A DNA stretch of 64,000 nucleotides, taken from an uncultured Photobacterium sp. (GTDB lineage: Bacteria > Pseudomonadota > Gammaproteobacteria > Enterobacterales > Vibrionaceae). Below, piece by piece: positions 27,929 to 38,522 of the stretch. The position numbers and the translations under genes were made by a program. The notes beneath the pieces are model-generated. The model was given only the letters and a program-made list of their open reading frames with translations. It searched no databases and had not been told where the DNA came from. The stretch lies in NCBI RefSeq assembly GCF_947039875.1, contig NZ_CAMRAN010000003.1:102391-166390 (forward strand), read 5' to 3'. Within the stretch, counting starts at the first letter, position 1. Every line of letters begins with the position of its first letter.

Positions 27929-28894
27929 TTATGCAACGTTTTCGAAGTAGCCTTGCAGCGCATCGATTTGCTGTTGAGCATCCTCGAGTGCGTTGAAGGT
28001 CCGGCGGAAATCACCTGCAGGTGCATGTTCTTTCAAGTACCAAGACACGTGTTTACGTGCAATGCGTAATCCTAGGTAATCACCATAAAATTGGTGAAGT
28101 GCCTTAACATGCCCCAACATAATTTCGCTGATTTCGTCAATTGACGGCGCAGCGAGGTGTTCACCGGTTGTTAAGTAATGGTGGATTTCTCTAAAAATCC
28201 ACGGCTTTCCTTGTGCTGGTCGGCCAATCATTAGAGCATCGGCACCCGTATAATCGAGTACAAAGCGTGCTTTTTCCGGGCTATCGATATCACCGTTAGC
28301 GATAACTGGGATCGAGATGGCTTGTTTCACCGCTCTAATGTAGTCATATTCCGCTTCACCTTTGTACATGCAAGCCTTGGTACGTCCATGAAGGGCGAGG
28401 GCTTGTATGCCGCATTGTTCGGCGAGTTTGGCTATGTTGACACAGTTCCTGTTGTCCAGATCCCAGCCGGTACGGGTTTTAAGCGTCACCGGGACATCTA
28501 CTGCGTCCACGACTGTACGAAGAATGTCTTCGATAAGATTGGGATACTGCAATAGCGCAGAACCTGCTAATCGTTTATTTACTTTCTTGGCTGGGCATCC
28601 CATATTGATATCGATGATTTGCGCACCGTTCTCAACACTGAATTGCGCAGCTTCGGCCATCAATTTTGGATCAGCCCCTGCTATCTGAACCGAGCGAATC
28701 CCTGATTCACCTTCATGAACCATACGATTGAGCGATTTAGACGTTTTCCAGAGATCTGGATTCGACGACATCATCTCGCTAACAGCCATGCCTGCACCGT
28801 AGCGAAGGCATAATTCACGAAATGGCCGATCGGTCACACCCGCCATTGGCGCGACTATCAGTTGGTTTTTAAGTTGATATGGACCGATATGCAA
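27929..28894 (-). CDS. dusB: tRNA-dihydrouridine synthase B
   Basis: DusB is an FMN enzyme that reduces a specific uridine of tRNA to dihydrouridine. The frame is open up to 29014, but the extra residues cover what looks like the dusB-fis promoter, and family alignment begins at [25 protein letters not shown] place the start at TTG 28894, giving 322 residues (E. coli 321); ATT 28897 is an alternative, and no ATG is available nearby. Motifs seen are [27 protein letters not shown] with the catalytic Cys, IPVIANGDI and the C-terminal [13 protein letters not shown]. It leads the fis operon. Confidence 0.92.
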   Translation of the reverse strand: MHIGPYQLKNQLIVAPMAGVTDRPFRELCLRYGAGMAVSEMMSSNPDLWKTSKSLNRMVHEGESGIRSVQIAGADPKLMAEAAQFSVENGAQIIDINMGCPAKKVNKRLAGSALLQYPNLIEDILRTVVDAVDVPVTLKTRTGWDLDNRNCVNIAKLAEQCGIQALALHGRTKACMYKGEAEYDYIRAVKQAISIPVIANGDIDSPEKARFVLDYTGADALMIGRPAQGKPWIFREIHHYLTTGEHLAAPSIDEISEIMLGHVKALHQFYGDYLGLRIARKHVSWYLKEHAPAGDFRRTFNALEDAQQQIDALQGYFENVA

Positions 28895-28929
28895 AATGTC
28901 TCTACCTGACTGTGCCAGTAAGGGCGCGC

Positions 28930-28958
28930 ATTTTACGCATTTTTTACGCTGCTGAAAA
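28930..28958 (-). promoter_or_regulatory. candidate dusB-fis promoter with GC-rich discriminator
   Basis: On the minus strand TTTTCA and TAAAAT are 17 bases apart, and TAAAAT is followed by GCGCGCCC. A GC-rich discriminator is the mark of stringently controlled, growth-rate-dependent promoters such as E. coli fis. The start site would fall about 25-30 bases before the proposed TTG start. Confidence 0.6.
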
Positions 28959-29070
28959 GGCCAATAATTGAGCATGATGATTTTGTTTGTCAAAATCGCA
29001 TGATTTTCAATCAATTGACCCGTTAAATTAATTAATAATAATCAACAGCAGTAACCAATTACCGTAATTT

Positions 29071-29955
29071 TTATGCTTTATGACCCGAGATACGACACCA
29101 CTCTTCGCGTGCCATTACTGGATCTAATGTGATTTCATCGCTGTAGTAAGTCGCAACATCTTCAGCTTGGCTTTCAAGCACACCAGAAATTGCTAGGTCA
29201 CCACCATTTTTTACCAAGCTCTTAATCACTGGTGATAATTCACGCAATGGGCCGGCTAGAATGTTAGCAACTACCACATCGGCTTGAATGCCTTGTGGTT
29301 GATCTTGTGGCAGATATAGCTCTAGATTATCTGAAACACCATTGCGTTCAGCATTATCACGAGAGGCTAAAATAGCTTGTGGATCGATATCAATACCAAT
29401 CACTTTTGCAGCGCCTAATTTCAGTGCGGCAATGGCTAAAATACCAGAACCACAACCAAAATCGATGATGGTTTTACCGGTTAGATCTTGACCGTCTAGC
29501 CACTCCAGACACAATGATGTGGTTGGGTGAGTACCTGTACCAAATGCTAAACCTGGGTCTAACAGTACATTAACGGCTTCTGGTTCTGGTGCTTCACGCC
29601 AGCTTGGACAGATCCATAAACGACGACCAAAACGCATTGGGTGGAAGTTATCCATCCATTCACGTTCCCAGTCTTTATCTTCTAATTGCTCGATTTTATA
29701 AGCAAAATCATCAGCAATTAGTGCACTATTTTTTAGCATGTTCAGCACGAAATCCATGTCGGCTTCAGCATCATACAAACCAATCACATCAGTATCGCCC
29801 CATAGACGGGTTTCGCCTGGCATTGGCTCGAAAACTGGCGTGTCTTGTGCGTCAAGGAAAGTGGCGGATAGAGCACCAGTCTCTTCCATTAGCATGTCGC
29901 CAATTGCTTCTGCATTCTCTGCAGTAGCGTTCAGTTTAATTTGAATCCAAGGCAT
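29071..29955 (-). CDS. prmA: Ribosomal protein L11 methyltransferase
   Basis: PrmA trimethylates several amino groups of L11 using S-adenosylmethionine. The 294 residues (E. coli 293) begin [20 protein letters not shown]. The N-terminal L11-binding domain is followed by the methyltransferase domain with [34 protein letters not shown] (motif I) and [10 protein letters not shown] (the NPPY-like motif). It sits between panF and dusB-fis, as in E. coli and Vibrio. A terminator precedes it and a promoter follows, so it probably has its own promoter in 29956-30050. Confidence 0.97.
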   Translation of the reverse strand: MPWIQIKLNATAENAEAIGDMLMEETGALSATFLDAQDTPVFEPMPGETRLWGDTDVIGLYDAEADMDFVLNMLKNSALIADDFAYKIEQLEDKDWEREWMDNFHPMRFGRRLWICPSWREAPEPEAVNVLLDPGLAFGTGTHPTTSLCLEWLDGQDLTGKTIIDFGCGSGILAIAALKLGAAKVIGIDIDPQAILASRDNAERNGVSDNLELYLPQDQPQGIQADVVVANILAGPLRELSPVIKSLVKNGGDLAISGVLESQAEDVATYYSDEITLDPVMAREEWCRISGHKA

Positions 29956-30050
29956 GGTTTATTCGCTTATTTTGTGACTACTTGAACATAGGGGGCGCAG
30001 TTTAGCATGAAATTTCACCAATCCCCATTAGCAGATGCTAAACAACCGAT

Positions 30051-30079
30051 AAAAAAAGAGAGAGCCGATTGGCTCTCTC
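30051..30079 (-). terminator. panF terminator
   Basis: On the minus strand GAGAGAGCC and GGCTCTCTC pair around AATC and are followed by seven T. Confidence 0.93.
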
Positions 30080-30121
30080 TGATTAATTTGCGGCTATGTT
30101 AGTGTAATTGTCGATGAAATA

Positions 30122-31576
30122 TCAGTTAATCTTGACTGTTTTTAATTTGTTTGGGCGTACATAACTGCCGATGATAAATGCGATTAATCCGATAATTAAT
30201 GTGGGAACGATTGCATGCATACCACCCATGTTTGGCTTGCCTAATGATAGCGCTAGATAGGTTGTTAATCCGACAATCATTGAAGCAAAGGCACCCGTTG
30301 CAGAGGCTTTTTCCCAATAAAGGCCGAGCACTAATGGCCACAGGAATACCGCCTGTAAACTACCAAACGCCAATAAATTGAGCCAGATAATCATATTGGG
30401 TGGGTTCATCGCTGCCACAAACACCAGTGCCGAAAAAATAGCAGTTACCCAGAGTGATAGCTTGGGTAATTTAGTTTCAGCGGCTTCACCTTCAGCAATC
30501 TTAGGATTGATATAATTAATATATAAATCTTTAAGTAAGGTTGCTGACGCTTGAATTAATTGAGAGTCAATGGTCGACATAATAGCCGCCATTGGTCCGG
30601 CTAAAAAGATCCCCGCAACCGCTGGTGGCAATACTGTCACCATTAAGGTTGGCATGATTTGGTCTGGACTGGCGATATTAGGCACAATGGCGCGGCCGAG
30701 TGCGCCAGCTAAGTGCATACCGAACATCAGTAGGGCAACCATGATCGTGCTGATTACCATTCCCTTATGCAGTGAACGGCTGTCTTTGTAAGACATACAG
30801 CGTACTGCGGCATGAGGTAAACCTATTACGCCAAAACAGACCAGGATCCAAAAGCTAAGCATAAAAGGCTGGCTTAAAAAATGATTGGGTCCATAAGGTG
30901 AGACCAAGGCTGGATCAATATCGTGTAATTTAGTTACTAGTGCGCCAATACTGCCGCCCGTGTGAACGATCCCGACTAGCAGCGCGATCGTACCAATGAT
31001 CATCATGATCCCTTGAATGGTATCGGTCATGACGACTGCGCGAAAGCCACCAATGGTGGTATAGAGCCCAACCGTGATCGCAAATAGCATTAAACCATGA
31101 GTATAAGATAGCCCTGTTACGGTTTGTAGTAAGCGTGCTCCGCCAACAAATTGCACCACCATGGTGCCAAAAAAGGCCAATAATAATGATAAAGAGGCGA
31201 AAATCACTACGCCTTTGTGTTGGTAGCGAGCATATAAAATATCATTGAGGGTTAACGCATTGTGACGGCGAGATTCAATGGCAAACTTTTTACCAAGCAC
31301 ACCTAATGTTAACCATGCTGCGGGAAGTTGGATCATGGCGAGTAATACCCACCCTAGGCCCATTTTATAAGCCGCGCCTGGTCCACCAATAAAAGTACTG
31401 GCACTGGCATAAGTTGCCGCTAGGGTCATAGCAAGAACAAAACCGCCCATACTGCGGCCACCGACGAGATATTCAGTTAAGAAGTTACCTTTACCTTGAA
31501 AACGGCGAGTATAGAGTGCAACGCCAAAAACAGCGGCTAAATACAGTACTAAAGGAATGATAAGTTGGCTATTCAT
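30122..31576 (-). CDS. panF: Sodium/pantothenate symporter
   Basis: PanF imports pantothenate, the coenzyme A precursor, with Na+. The 484 residues (E. coli 483) form an SSS-family permease of about 13 membrane segments. The diagnostic TEYLVGGRSMGGFVLAMTLAAT follows the first segment, and GFRAVVMTDTIQG, CFGVIGLPHAAVRCMSYKDS and AAIMSTIDSQLIQASA match PanF closely. It overlaps yhdT by eight bases, so the two are translationally coupled. Synteny accBC-yhdT-panF-prmA is that of E. coli and links coenzyme A supply to fatty-acid synthesis. Confidence 0.95.
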   Translation of the reverse strand: MNSQLIIPLVLYLAAVFGVALYTRRFQGKGNFLTEYLVGGRSMGGFVLAMTLAATYASASTFIGGPGAAYKMGLGWVLLAMIQLPAAWLTLGVLGKKFAIESRRHNALTLNDILYARYQHKGVVIFASLSLLLAFFGTMVVQFVGGARLLQTVTGLSYTHGLMLFAITVGLYTTIGGFRAVVMTDTIQGIMMIIGTIALLVGIVHTGGSIGALVTKLHDIDPALVSPYGPNHFLSQPFMLSFWILVCFGVIGLPHAAVRCMSYKDSRSLHKGMVISTIMVALLMFGMHLAGALGRAIVPNIASPDQIMPTLMVTVLPPAVAGIFLAGPMAAIMSTIDSQLIQASATLLKDLYINYINPKIAEGEAAETKLPKLSLWVTAIFSALVFVAAMNPPNMIIWLNLLAFGSLQAVFLWPLVLGLYWEKASATGAFASMIVGLTTYLALSLGKPNMGGMHAIVPTLIIGLIAFIIGSYVRPNKLKTVKIN

Positions 31577-31850
31577 GTGGTTTATCGTCTGTTATTTCAA
31601 GAGGGAGATCACGGTAAATAAATTTCACCATCAAGGCACACAGGATGGTGAAAACAATTGGGCCGACAATGCATGACAGTAAAAACCACAATGGGAAACC
31701 AAAATAAAGGGTTGGCATACTGAGATCATTGCTAGCGGGGGCAAACCCATAGGCGGAAACATACCACCAAAGAAAATAAGCTAACGCAAGTCCTATCGCC
31801 CAGCGCGCTTCTTTATGTGCTTGGCGGTAGCGGGCAGAAAGCGTTTTCAT
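31569..31850 (-). CDS. yhdT: YhdT family (DUF997) membrane protein
   Basis: The 93-residue product has two hydrophobic membrane segments (about residues 17-37 and 52-76) around a conserved WWYVSAYGFAP-type loop and a basic start (MKTLSARYRQAHKEARWAIG). Such small proteins accompany PanF and related SSS symporters and may assist them; the exact job is unknown. The gene overlaps panF by eight bases. A terminator separates it from accC. Confidence 0.9.
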   Translation of the reverse strand: MKTLSARYRQAHKEARWAIGLALAYFLWWYVSAYGFAPASNDLSMPTLYFGFPLWFLLSCIVGPIVFTILCALMVKFIYRDLPLEITDDKPHE

Positions 31851-31997
31851 GCGGTTTCTCCAGTTATTATTGAGAAAGAATCTACCACTGAAGGGGGAGG
31901 GTCAGTGATAGAGGTCAAAAAAGGGGGCTATTGTGGCAAAAGATAGGGGTTTATGCCAAGCCTAGAACGCTAACCAATAAGGGATGGCAGCGTTAAA

Positions 31998-32027
31998 AAT
32001 AAAAAAGGCCACCCTTAGGCAGCCTTT
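31998..32027 (-). terminator. accBC terminator
   Basis: On the minus strand AAAGGCTGCC pairs with GGGTGGCCTTT (two G-U), followed by a T-rich run. It lies 18 bases after accC. Confidence 0.87.
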
Positions 32028-32044
32028 TGATGTCATATCAAGTC

Positions 32045-33388
32045 TTACTGTAAACCAAGCTTCTTCTCAAGGTAGTGGATGTTAGCGCCACCTTTTTGGA
32101 AGTTTTCATCAGCCATAATCTCTTGCTGAAGTGGAATATTGGTTTTAATACCATCAATGATCATTTCACTTAATGCATTACGCATACGTGAGATAGCCAC
32201 ATCACGGTTTTCACCATAAGCGATTAATTTACCAATCATTGAATCATAGTAAGGCGGTACAGTATAACCAGTATAGATGTGAGATTCCCAACGAATACCC
32301 ATACCACCTGGAGAGTGGAAACGTGTGATCGTACCTGGGCAAGGTAGGAAGCGCTCAGGATCTTCTGCGTTAATTCGACATTCAACCGCGTGACCACGAA
32401 TTTGAATATCTTTTTGGCTAAATGATAATGGCTGACCTGCCGCAATACGTAATTGCTCTTTAATCAGATCAACACCGGTTACCATTTCAGTCACTGGGTG
32501 TTCAACTTGAATACGGGTGTTCATTTCAATGAAGTAGAATTCACCGTTTTCATATAGGAACTCAAATGTACCTGCGCCACGGTAATTGATTTCTAAACAT
32601 GCACGTGTACAACGTTCACCGATGTATTTACGCATTTCTTCAGTGATGCCAGGTGCTGGTGCTTCTTCAACTACTTTTTGGTGACGACGTTGCATTGAAC
32701 AGTCACGTTCGCCTAAGTGAATTGCGCCACCTTGGCCGTCAGCAAGAACTTGAACTTCGATATGACGTGGGTTTTCAAGGTATTTTTCCATGTAAACCAT
32801 GTCATTATTAAAGCAAGATTTTGCTTCTGCACGAGTCATCGCAATCGCTTCAGTCAGTTCTTTTTCAGAACGAACTACGCGCATACCACGACCACCGCCG
32901 CCACCAGAGGCTTTAATGATAACTGGGTAACCAATACGCTTAGCGAAAGATTTGTTTTTCGCTTCATCGTCATCAAGTGGACCGTCAGAACCGGGGACAC
33001 AAGGTACGCCGGCTTTTTTCATTGCGTTAATCGCTGAAACTTTATCGCCCATTAGGCGAATAGTTTCTGCTTTAGGACCAACAAAAATAAAACCTGAACG
33101 TTCTACTTGCTCTGCAAAATCAGCATTTTCAGATAGGAAACCGTAGCCAGGGTGAATGGCTACAGCACCAGTGATTTCTGCTGCACTGATAATGCGAGGA
33201 ATATTAAGGTAACTATCAATACCACGAGCAGGACCAATACAAACGGATTCATCTGCTAATAATACGTGCTTAAGATCACGGTCAGCTGTTGAGTGAACCG
33301 CAACGGTTTTAATACCTAGTTCTTTACATGCGCGAAGAATTCGAAGTGCAATTTCACCTCGGTTCGCGATTACTAATTTATCTAACAT
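32045..33388 (-). CDS. accC: Acetyl-CoA carboxylase, biotin carboxylase subunit
   Basis: AccC carboxylates biotin on AccB with ATP and bicarbonate, the first half of malonyl-CoA formation. The 447 residues (E. coli 449) begin [20 protein letters not shown]. The ATP-grasp glycine-rich loop [15 protein letters not shown], the [14 protein letters not shown] strand and the catalytic [18 protein letters not shown] are intact. It follows accB by 15 bases and the pair follows aroQ, so the unit reads aroQ-accB-accC. Confidence 0.98.
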   Translation of the reverse strand: MLDKLVIANRGEIALRILRACKELGIKTVAVHSTADRDLKHVLLADESVCIGPARGIDSYLNIPRIISAAEITGAVAIHPGYGFLSENADFAEQVERSGFIFVGPKAETIRLMGDKVSAINAMKKAGVPCVPGSDGPLDDDEAKNKSFAKRIGYPVIIKASGGGGGRGMRVVRSEKELTEAIAMTRAEAKSCFNNDMVYMEKYLENPRHIEVQVLADGQGGAIHLGERDCSMQRRHQKVVEEAPAPGITEEMRKYIGERCTRACLEINYRGAGTFEFLYENGEFYFIEMNTRIQVEHPVTEMVTGVDLIKEQLRIAAGQPLSFSQKDIQIRGHAVECRINAEDPERFLPCPGTITRFHSPGGMGIRWESHIYTGYTVPPYYDSMIGKLIAYGENRDVAISRMRNALSEMIIDGIKTNIPLQQEIMADENFQKGGANIHYLEKKLGLQ

Positions 33389-33403
33389 AGCCAGGAGCCT
33401 CGA

Positions 33404-33871
33404 TTACTCGATGATTACAAGCGGTTGATCGAATTCAATTGCATCGCCTTCTTGAGCAAGAATTGCAACGATTTTACCTGCTTTATCTGCTTGAATTTGG
33501 TTCATCATCTTCATTGCTTCAACGATACATAATGTATCGCCAATGTTGACTGATTGACCTACTTCAATGAAGTTCTTTGCTTCTGGGCTTGGTGCGCGGT
33601 AGAAAGTACCTACCATTGGCGAAAGAATTTGATGGCCAAGAGCAACCGGTGCTTCTGGTGCTTGGAATGATGCTGGAGCTTCAGCTACTGGTGCGACAGG
33701 AGCTGCTTGAACAGGTGCAGCCATAGGAGCAACAGCATATTGTTGTGGCATAGCCGTGACGGGAACACTACGACTGATTCGAACAGATTCTTCACCTTCA
33801 GAAATCTCTAGCTCTGCAATACCAGATTCTTCAACCAGTTCAATTAGCTTCTTAATTTTACGAATGTCCAT
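33404..33871 (-). CDS. accB: Biotin carboxyl carrier protein of acetyl-CoA carboxylase
   Basis: AccB carries the biotin arm between carboxylase and transferase. The 155-residue product (E. coli 156) has the N-terminal [23 protein letters not shown] segment, an Ala/Pro-rich linker (about residues 40-78) and the biotinyl domain with Lys121 in VEAMKMMNQ. The start has AGAAAAATA, a modest Shine-Dalgarno. It lies 26 bases after aroQ. Confidence 0.98.
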   Translation of the reverse strand: MDIRKIKKLIELVEESGIAELEISEGEESVRISRSVPVTAMPQQYAVAPMAAPVQAAPVAPVAEAPASFQAPEAPVALGHQILSPMVGTFYRAPSPEAKNFIEVGQSVNIGDTLCIVEAMKMMNQIQADKAGKIVAILAQEGDAIEFDQPLVIIE

Positions 33872-33897
33872 TATTTTTCTCTTTATATATTGTTCAG

Positions 33898-34350
33898 TTA
33901 GCTATCTGCATGCAGGCGATTAATCGCTGCCTGTAGGGCGAATTCATAACCGTCAGGGCCTAAGCCACAAATCACTCCTACCGCTTTATCCGATAAATAA
34001 GAGTGATGACGAAAAGGTTCACGTGCGTGAACGTTAGATAAATGTACTTCAATAAACGGAATAGCAACCCCAAGTAAGGCATCACGAATAGCAACGCTAG
34101 TGTGAGTGAAAGCTGCTGGATTTATAATAATGAAATCCACGTTAGCGTAGGCTTGGTGAATTGCATCAATTAACTCGTGTTCCGCATTTGATTGAATGTG
34201 TTCTAATACCACGCCTAAATCGATGGCTTTGGTCGTTAATTTCTGAACCAGTTGCGTGAGTGTTTGCTGGCCATAATGTTCAGGCTCACGTAGACCTAAT
34301 AAATTTAGGTTGGGTCCATTAATCAGTAAAATTCGTTTAATGGTTGGCAT
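33898..34350 (-). CDS. aroQ: Type II 3-dehydroquinate dehydratase
   Basis: AroQ dehydrates 3-dehydroquinate in the shikimate pathway. The 150-residue product is typical for the dodecameric type II enzyme, unlike E. coli AroD. Signatures are [21 protein letters not shown] (catalytic Arg and Tyr), the [17 protein letters not shown] segment and [18 protein letters not shown] with the catalytic His. It heads the aroQ-accBC unit, as usual in Vibrio. A 7-bp inverted repeat CAACTTG/CAAGTTG lies in its leader at 34390-34413. Confidence 0.96.
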   Translation of the reverse strand: MPTIKRILLINGPNLNLLGLREPEHYGQQTLTQLVQKLTTKAIDLGVVLEHIQSNAEHELIDAIHQAYANVDFIIINPAAFTHTSVAIRDALLGVAIPFIEVHLSNVHAREPFRHHSYLSDKAVGVICGLGPDGYEFALQAAINRLHADS

Positions 34351-34863
34351 CTTGAGGTCTCATCACTTGTTTATGAGGTTAAACTCGAACAACTTGCTGC
34401 TATCTACAAGTTGACTTCCATGTGTCCGTTTTTTTACTACCAAACATTAATTGTGAACCAATTATAGAGAATTCAACGCAAATCGCAGCAAAATACTGGT
34501 CTAATCACCACTTTTTGCGCGAACAGGTGTAAGCCGCTGTAAGAATGTTAGTAGATATTAATACGTTTATCCTACGTCAATGTAACGTAACTAAGTGCAA
34601 GAATTTAGTAATAAAACTGTGTTTTTGTCAGTTATTATTACGGTGTGATAATTAGGCTTAAAAAAGATCATTAATAAGTTTATTTAATGAGGCTTTTTTA
34701 AAAAATATTATCAATATCGAATAGGTTAACGCGATATTCTAGCGTTAACTAGCTTATCCTAAGCTGAATTCGATTTAAATTATCATTAATAACTGCATAA
34801 AAAAAGACCACAGTTGCGGTCTTTTGATCTTAGTTAGATTGCTTTTTTAGGGATAAACACGAT
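34351..34863. other. aroQ-acs gap, with acs terminator and a second hairpin
   Basis: The gap holds the leader of aroQ, the acs terminator (listed separately), a long AT-rich hairpin at 34658-34701 (TTAAAAAAG/CTTTTTTAA enclosing TCATTAA/TTAATGA), and an 8-bp inverted repeat GTTAACGC/GCGTTAAC at 34725-34749. A good sigma-70 promoter match (TTGTCA, 16 bases, GATAAT) points rightward at 34625-34652, straight into the hairpin. No reading frame of note. Confidence 0.5.
34802..34825 (-). terminator. acs terminator
   Basis: On the minus strand AAAAGACC and GGTCTTTT pair around an 8-base loop, with further T residues. Confidence 0.9.
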
Positions 34864-36813
34864 TTAGAATAATTGTTGTTTTTCTGCTATCAGTTTATCA
34901 ACCACACTTGGATCTGCGAGTGTTGATGTATCCCCTAAAGAGCCAGTGTCTCCTGTGGCAATTTTGCGTAGAATTCGGCGCATAATTTTGCCTGAGCGAG
35001 TTTTAGGTAATGAATCTGTCCAGTGAAGAAAATCAGGGGTAGCAATGGGCCCTATTTCTTGTCGAACCCAATCTTTAACTTGTTTATGTAATTCAGCACT
35101 TGGATATTCACCATCATTAAGGGTGATATACGCATAAATCGCTTGGCCTTTGATAGCATGAGGGACACCGACGATCGCCGCTTCTGCTATTTTATCAAAA
35201 GCGACTAAAGCCGATTCAATCTCAGCGGTTCCCATACGGTGACCTGAAATATTTAGCACATCATCAACTCGACCTGTGATCCAATAGTAACCATCTTCAT
35301 CACGTCTAGCGCCATCACCAGAGAAATACATGCCGGGAAAGGTTGAGAAGTAGGTTTGTTCAAACCGTTCGTGATCACCCCATAATGTACGCATTTGTCC
35401 CGGCCATGAATCGGTCATTACAAGGTTACCGTCAGTCGCACCGTCAAGGATATTACCGACGTTATCAACTAATGCTGGTTGTACACCAAAAAATGGTCGC
35501 GTTGCTGAGCCGGGTTTAAGTGCCGTTGCGCCAGGTAGCGGGCTGATAAGAATGCCGCCAGTTTCTGTTTGCCACCAGGTGTCAACAATCGGGCAACGGC
35601 TATCACCAATGGTGCGGTGATACCATTCCCATGCTTCTGGGTTAATCGGCTCACCGACAGATCCCATGATCCGTAATGATGAACGGTGGGTTCCTGCAAT
35701 CGCTTCATCGCCTTTGGCCATTAAAGCGCGTATCGCAGTGGGAGCAGTATAGAGGATGTTGACTTGGTGTTTATCAACCACTTCGCTCATCCGGCTAGTG
35801 GATGGGTAATTCGGTACACCTTCAAATAAAACCGTGATCGCGCCATTGGCGAGGGGCCCATAAACTAAATAGCTGTGACCGGTGATCCAACCAACATCGG
35901 CAGTACACCAATAGACTTCACCGGGTTGGTAGTCAAAAACATATTTAAAGGTCATGGTGGCATAAACCAGATAACCGCCTGTGGTGTGTAATACCCCTTT
36001 AGGTTTGCCCGTTGAACCTGATGTATAGAGAATAAACAGCGGATCTTCAGCATTCATTGGCTCAGGAGCACAATGATTAGAAGCGATCGCGGTCGCCTGA
36101 TGCCACCACACATCACGTTCACTGTGCCATTCAACATTGCCACCAGTACGTTTAAATACCACTACTTTTTCAACGCTGGTAACCAATGGATTAGCGAGTG
36201 CATCATCGACATTTTGCTTTAATGGCACAGCCCTGCCACCACGAACCCCTTCATCGGCGGTGATCACGACTTTTGCATTAGAGTCAATAATACGACCAGC
36301 GAGGGCTTCAGGGGAAAAACCACCAAAGACAATAGTATGTACCGCGCCAATACGGGTACATGCCAGCATGGCAACCGCAGCTTCTGCGACCATTGGCATG
36401 TAAAGGCATACAACATCACCTTTACGTACCCCTTGGCTTTTAAGGGCGTTAGCAAATTGGCAGACTTGCTGGTAAAGATCATTATAGGTTAGGGTGGCGT
36501 CATCATTAGGATCATCGCCTTCCCAAATAATCGCGGCTTGATCGCCACGATCAGCAAGATGGCGATCAATACAATTGGCGGATACGTTAAGTTCACCATC
36601 TTCAAACCATTTTATGCTGACGTGACCACTATCGAATGAGGTGTTTTTTACTTTGGTGTATGGAGTGATCCAATCAATAATTTGGCCATGTTGACGCCAG
36701 AAACCTTGTGGATTAATCGTCGATTGTTGGTACATCTCACGATATTGGTCGTCGTTAATATGGGCATTATTCGCTATTGCACTATCAACTGGATAAATAT
36801 GAACCTCACTCAT
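34864..36813 (-). CDS. acs: Acetyl-CoA synthetase
   Basis: Acs activates acetate to acetyl-CoA by way of acetyl-AMP and drives the acetate switch. The 649 residues (E. coli 652) show [22 protein letters not shown] (ATP loop), [39 protein letters not shown] and the C-terminal [16 protein letters not shown] whose Lys is acetylated by Pat in relatives. The start follows AGGAGAAC. A CRP-type site lies 229 bases upstream. In Vibrio the CrbS/CrbR pair activates acs; a CrbS-like kinase and a LuxR-type regulator lie nearby. Confidence 0.97.
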   Translation of the reverse strand: MSEVHIYPVDSAIANNAHINDDQYREMYQQSTINPQGFWRQHGQIIDWITPYTKVKNTSFDSGHVSIKWFEDGELNVSANCIDRHLADRGDQAAIIWEGDDPNDDATLTYNDLYQQVCQFANALKSQGVRKGDVVCLYMPMVAEAAVAMLACTRIGAVHTIVFGGFSPEALAGRIIDSNAKVVITADEGVRGGRAVPLKQNVDDALANPLVTSVEKVVVFKRTGGNVEWHSERDVWWHQATAIASNHCAPEPMNAEDPLFILYTSGSTGKPKGVLHTTGGYLVYATMTFKYVFDYQPGEVYWCTADVGWITGHSYLVYGPLANGAITVLFEGVPNYPSTSRMSEVVDKHQVNILYTAPTAIRALMAKGDEAIAGTHRSSLRIMGSVGEPINPEAWEWYHRTIGDSRCPIVDTWWQTETGGILISPLPGATALKPGSATRPFFGVQPALVDNVGNILDGATDGNLVMTDSWPGQMRTLWGDHERFEQTYFSTFPGMYFSGDGARRDEDGYYWITGRVDDVLNISGHRMGTAEIESALVAFDKIAEAAIVGVPHAIKGQAIYAYITLNDGEYPSAELHKQVKDWVRQEIGPIATPDFLHWTDSLPKTRSGKIMRRILRKIATGDTGSLGDTSTLADPSVVDKLIAEKQQLF

Positions 36814-37041
36814 CTCTGTTCTCCTTGAGTTATTTCCCTAATTAGGTGGTATTAGCCATATGAAACGAACAACGGTTTAAACAGTATTTATTGTTAAAGT
36901 GGAGGATTATATGATTTACGGCAATTAGACTTTAGGATGAGATTTCGGGGTAATTGGGTCGGCTTAAGCTGTTGCAAGCAGGTTACATTGTATTTTGTGC
37001 ACTGATGATAGTATTGGTTGAATAATGACATTGATCTTGAG

Positions 37042-37057
37042 TGTGATCGTCGTCGCA
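37042..37057. promoter_or_regulatory. CRP-type site between acs and the MFS gene
   Basis: TGTGA-N6-TCGCA matches the CRP half-sites at nine of ten positions. The rest of 36814-37172 is AT-rich, with a hairpin ACCACT/AGTGGT near 37091-37118 and no gene. CRP control of acs is established in E. coli; here the site could serve either neighbour. Confidence 0.6.
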
Positions 37058-37172
37058 ATTAGGTTGCGAATATTTGTTATTTTAGAGTAAACACCACTGA
37101 ACTATTGCGGAGTAGTGGTCGATTTACGGCATAATAGAGCAGTTTTTCATCTACCACATTTTGAGATTTATT

Positions 37173-38345
37173 ATGTTTAAAAGTAAGCCTTATGGCTGGA
37201 CATCCCAATATCTATTGGGATTTTTCTTTTCTTATGGGGTCTATTTACCCTTTTGGGCGATTTGGTTTAAACATATAGGGGTCGATGATTCTGATATTGG
37301 CTTGTTACTTGGCTTAGGTTTTGCTGTGCGTTGTATTGCTAATTTAGTGATTACACCACGGATCCATAAAGTCGAACATTTAATTCCAGCCTTACGTGGC
37401 TTTACGTTACTAGGGTTAGTGGCATGTATTATTTATATTGTGTGTGGTGGTAACCTCTGGGCTCTGGCAGCCGTCACGGTGTTGTTTAATTTATCTGCCG
37501 GCCCTATCGTACCTATCTCTGATGCAATAACAAACCACTATGCTAAAGAAGGCCATTTAGATTATGGACGTACCCGCTTATGGGGGTCTATTGCCTTTAT
37601 TGCAGGATCTACCGTTGTTGGCGTTCTCGCACAACGTTTTGGGGCAGATATTATTCCTTGGGTCGCATTAGCGGGTTTAGGTTTTGCGCAAATAATGGCA
37701 GCACGCAACCCTGCTGTGATGCCGCTTGATGTCGATAGTCATCAGCAAACACGTCCTGCGTTAATGCAGATTCTACGTGATAGTTCAGTAATTAAATTGA
37801 TGTTAATTGCAGCACTATTGCAAGGGAGTCATGCTGCATATTATAGTTTTAGTTCGATTTATTGGCAGACAATAGGTTTTGATGAATCGGTAATTGGTTA
37901 CTTATGGAGTTTCAGTGTTGTGGCAGAAGTCGGCATGTTTCTGATAAGTAAGCGCTTATTTGCTAATTGGTCGATTAATAATATGTTTCGTTTGGCGGCC
38001 GTGGGCGTGTTAGTCCGTTGGGGCTTGACGGCGACCATTACAGATCAATGGGCAATGTTTGCTGTGCAGTCATTACACAGTGTGACATTTGCAGCGGCTC
38101 ACTTAGCCACAATTCGTTATATCGAGCGTTCACCTAGCAATCATATGGTGGCACTACAGTCATTGTATAACGCGATTCCGTTAGGGGCGGTGATGGCAAT
38201 TTTGACCTCAATTAGTGGCTGGATTTATGGTGACTGGGGGGCGGATGTATTCTGGATCATGGCAGTAATGGCTGTGCCTGTATTCTTTATCCGTTTACCG
38301 TTACCAGGTAAGCAACCCCAGATACTCACACCACAAATTAATTAA
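37173..38345 (+). CDS. MFS transporter, HcaT (3-phenylpropionate permease) family
   Basis: The 390-residue inner-membrane protein has about 12 membrane segments and resembles E. coli HcaT along its length: FFFSYGVYLPFWAIWFKHIG, LDYGRTRLWGSIAFIAGS, LLQGSHAAYYSFSSIYWQ and VIGYLWSFSVVAEV. These stretches are the family core; substrate specificity cannot be read, and no hca catabolic genes are nearby, so a phenylpropionate role is doubtful. The ATG at 37173 is chosen; a TTG four codons earlier is in frame. It is divergent from acs and followed by a terminator before the kinase gene. Confidence 0.88.
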   Translation: MFKSKPYGWTSQYLLGFFFSYGVYLPFWAIWFKHIGVDDSDIGLLLGLGFAVRCIANLVITPRIHKVEHLIPALRGFTLLGLVACIIYIVCGGNLWALAAVTVLFNLSAGPIVPISDAITNHYAKEGHLDYGRTRLWGSIAFIAGSTVVGVLAQRFGADIIPWVALAGLGFAQIMAARNPAVMPLDVDSHQQTRPALMQILRDSSVIKLMLIAALLQGSHAAYYSFSSIYWQTIGFDESVIGYLWSFSVVAEVGMFLISKRLFANWSINNMFRLAAVGVLVRWGLTATITDQWAMFAVQSLHSVTFAAAHLATIRYIERSPSNHMVALQSLYNAIPLGAVMAILTSISGWIYGDWGADVFWIMAVMAVPVFFIRLPLPGKQPQILTPQIN

Positions 38346-38369
38346 GTACAATTGGCTAATAATGATGAT

Positions 38370-38400
38370 AAGCGTGTCTATTAATGGATGCGCTTTTTTT
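38370..38400 (+). terminator. MFS gene terminator
   Basis: AAGCGTGTC pairs with GATGCGCTT (two G-U) and is followed by T residues. It lies 24 bases after the gene. Confidence 0.83.
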
Positions 38401-38522
38401 ATGGTCAAAACGAGGGGGGGGATGAAAATAGCCTTTTGCGTCATTTTTGTGATCGACCTCAATTGAGCCAAGGTTAATAACTCCGTTACAGTGGCATAAA
38501 GGACAATGAAGGAAGATTGAGA

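Noticed and set aside
36911..36928. Five-codon frame after GGAGG upstream of acs
   Set aside because: Too short to judge, and on the strand opposite to acs with no downstream link.
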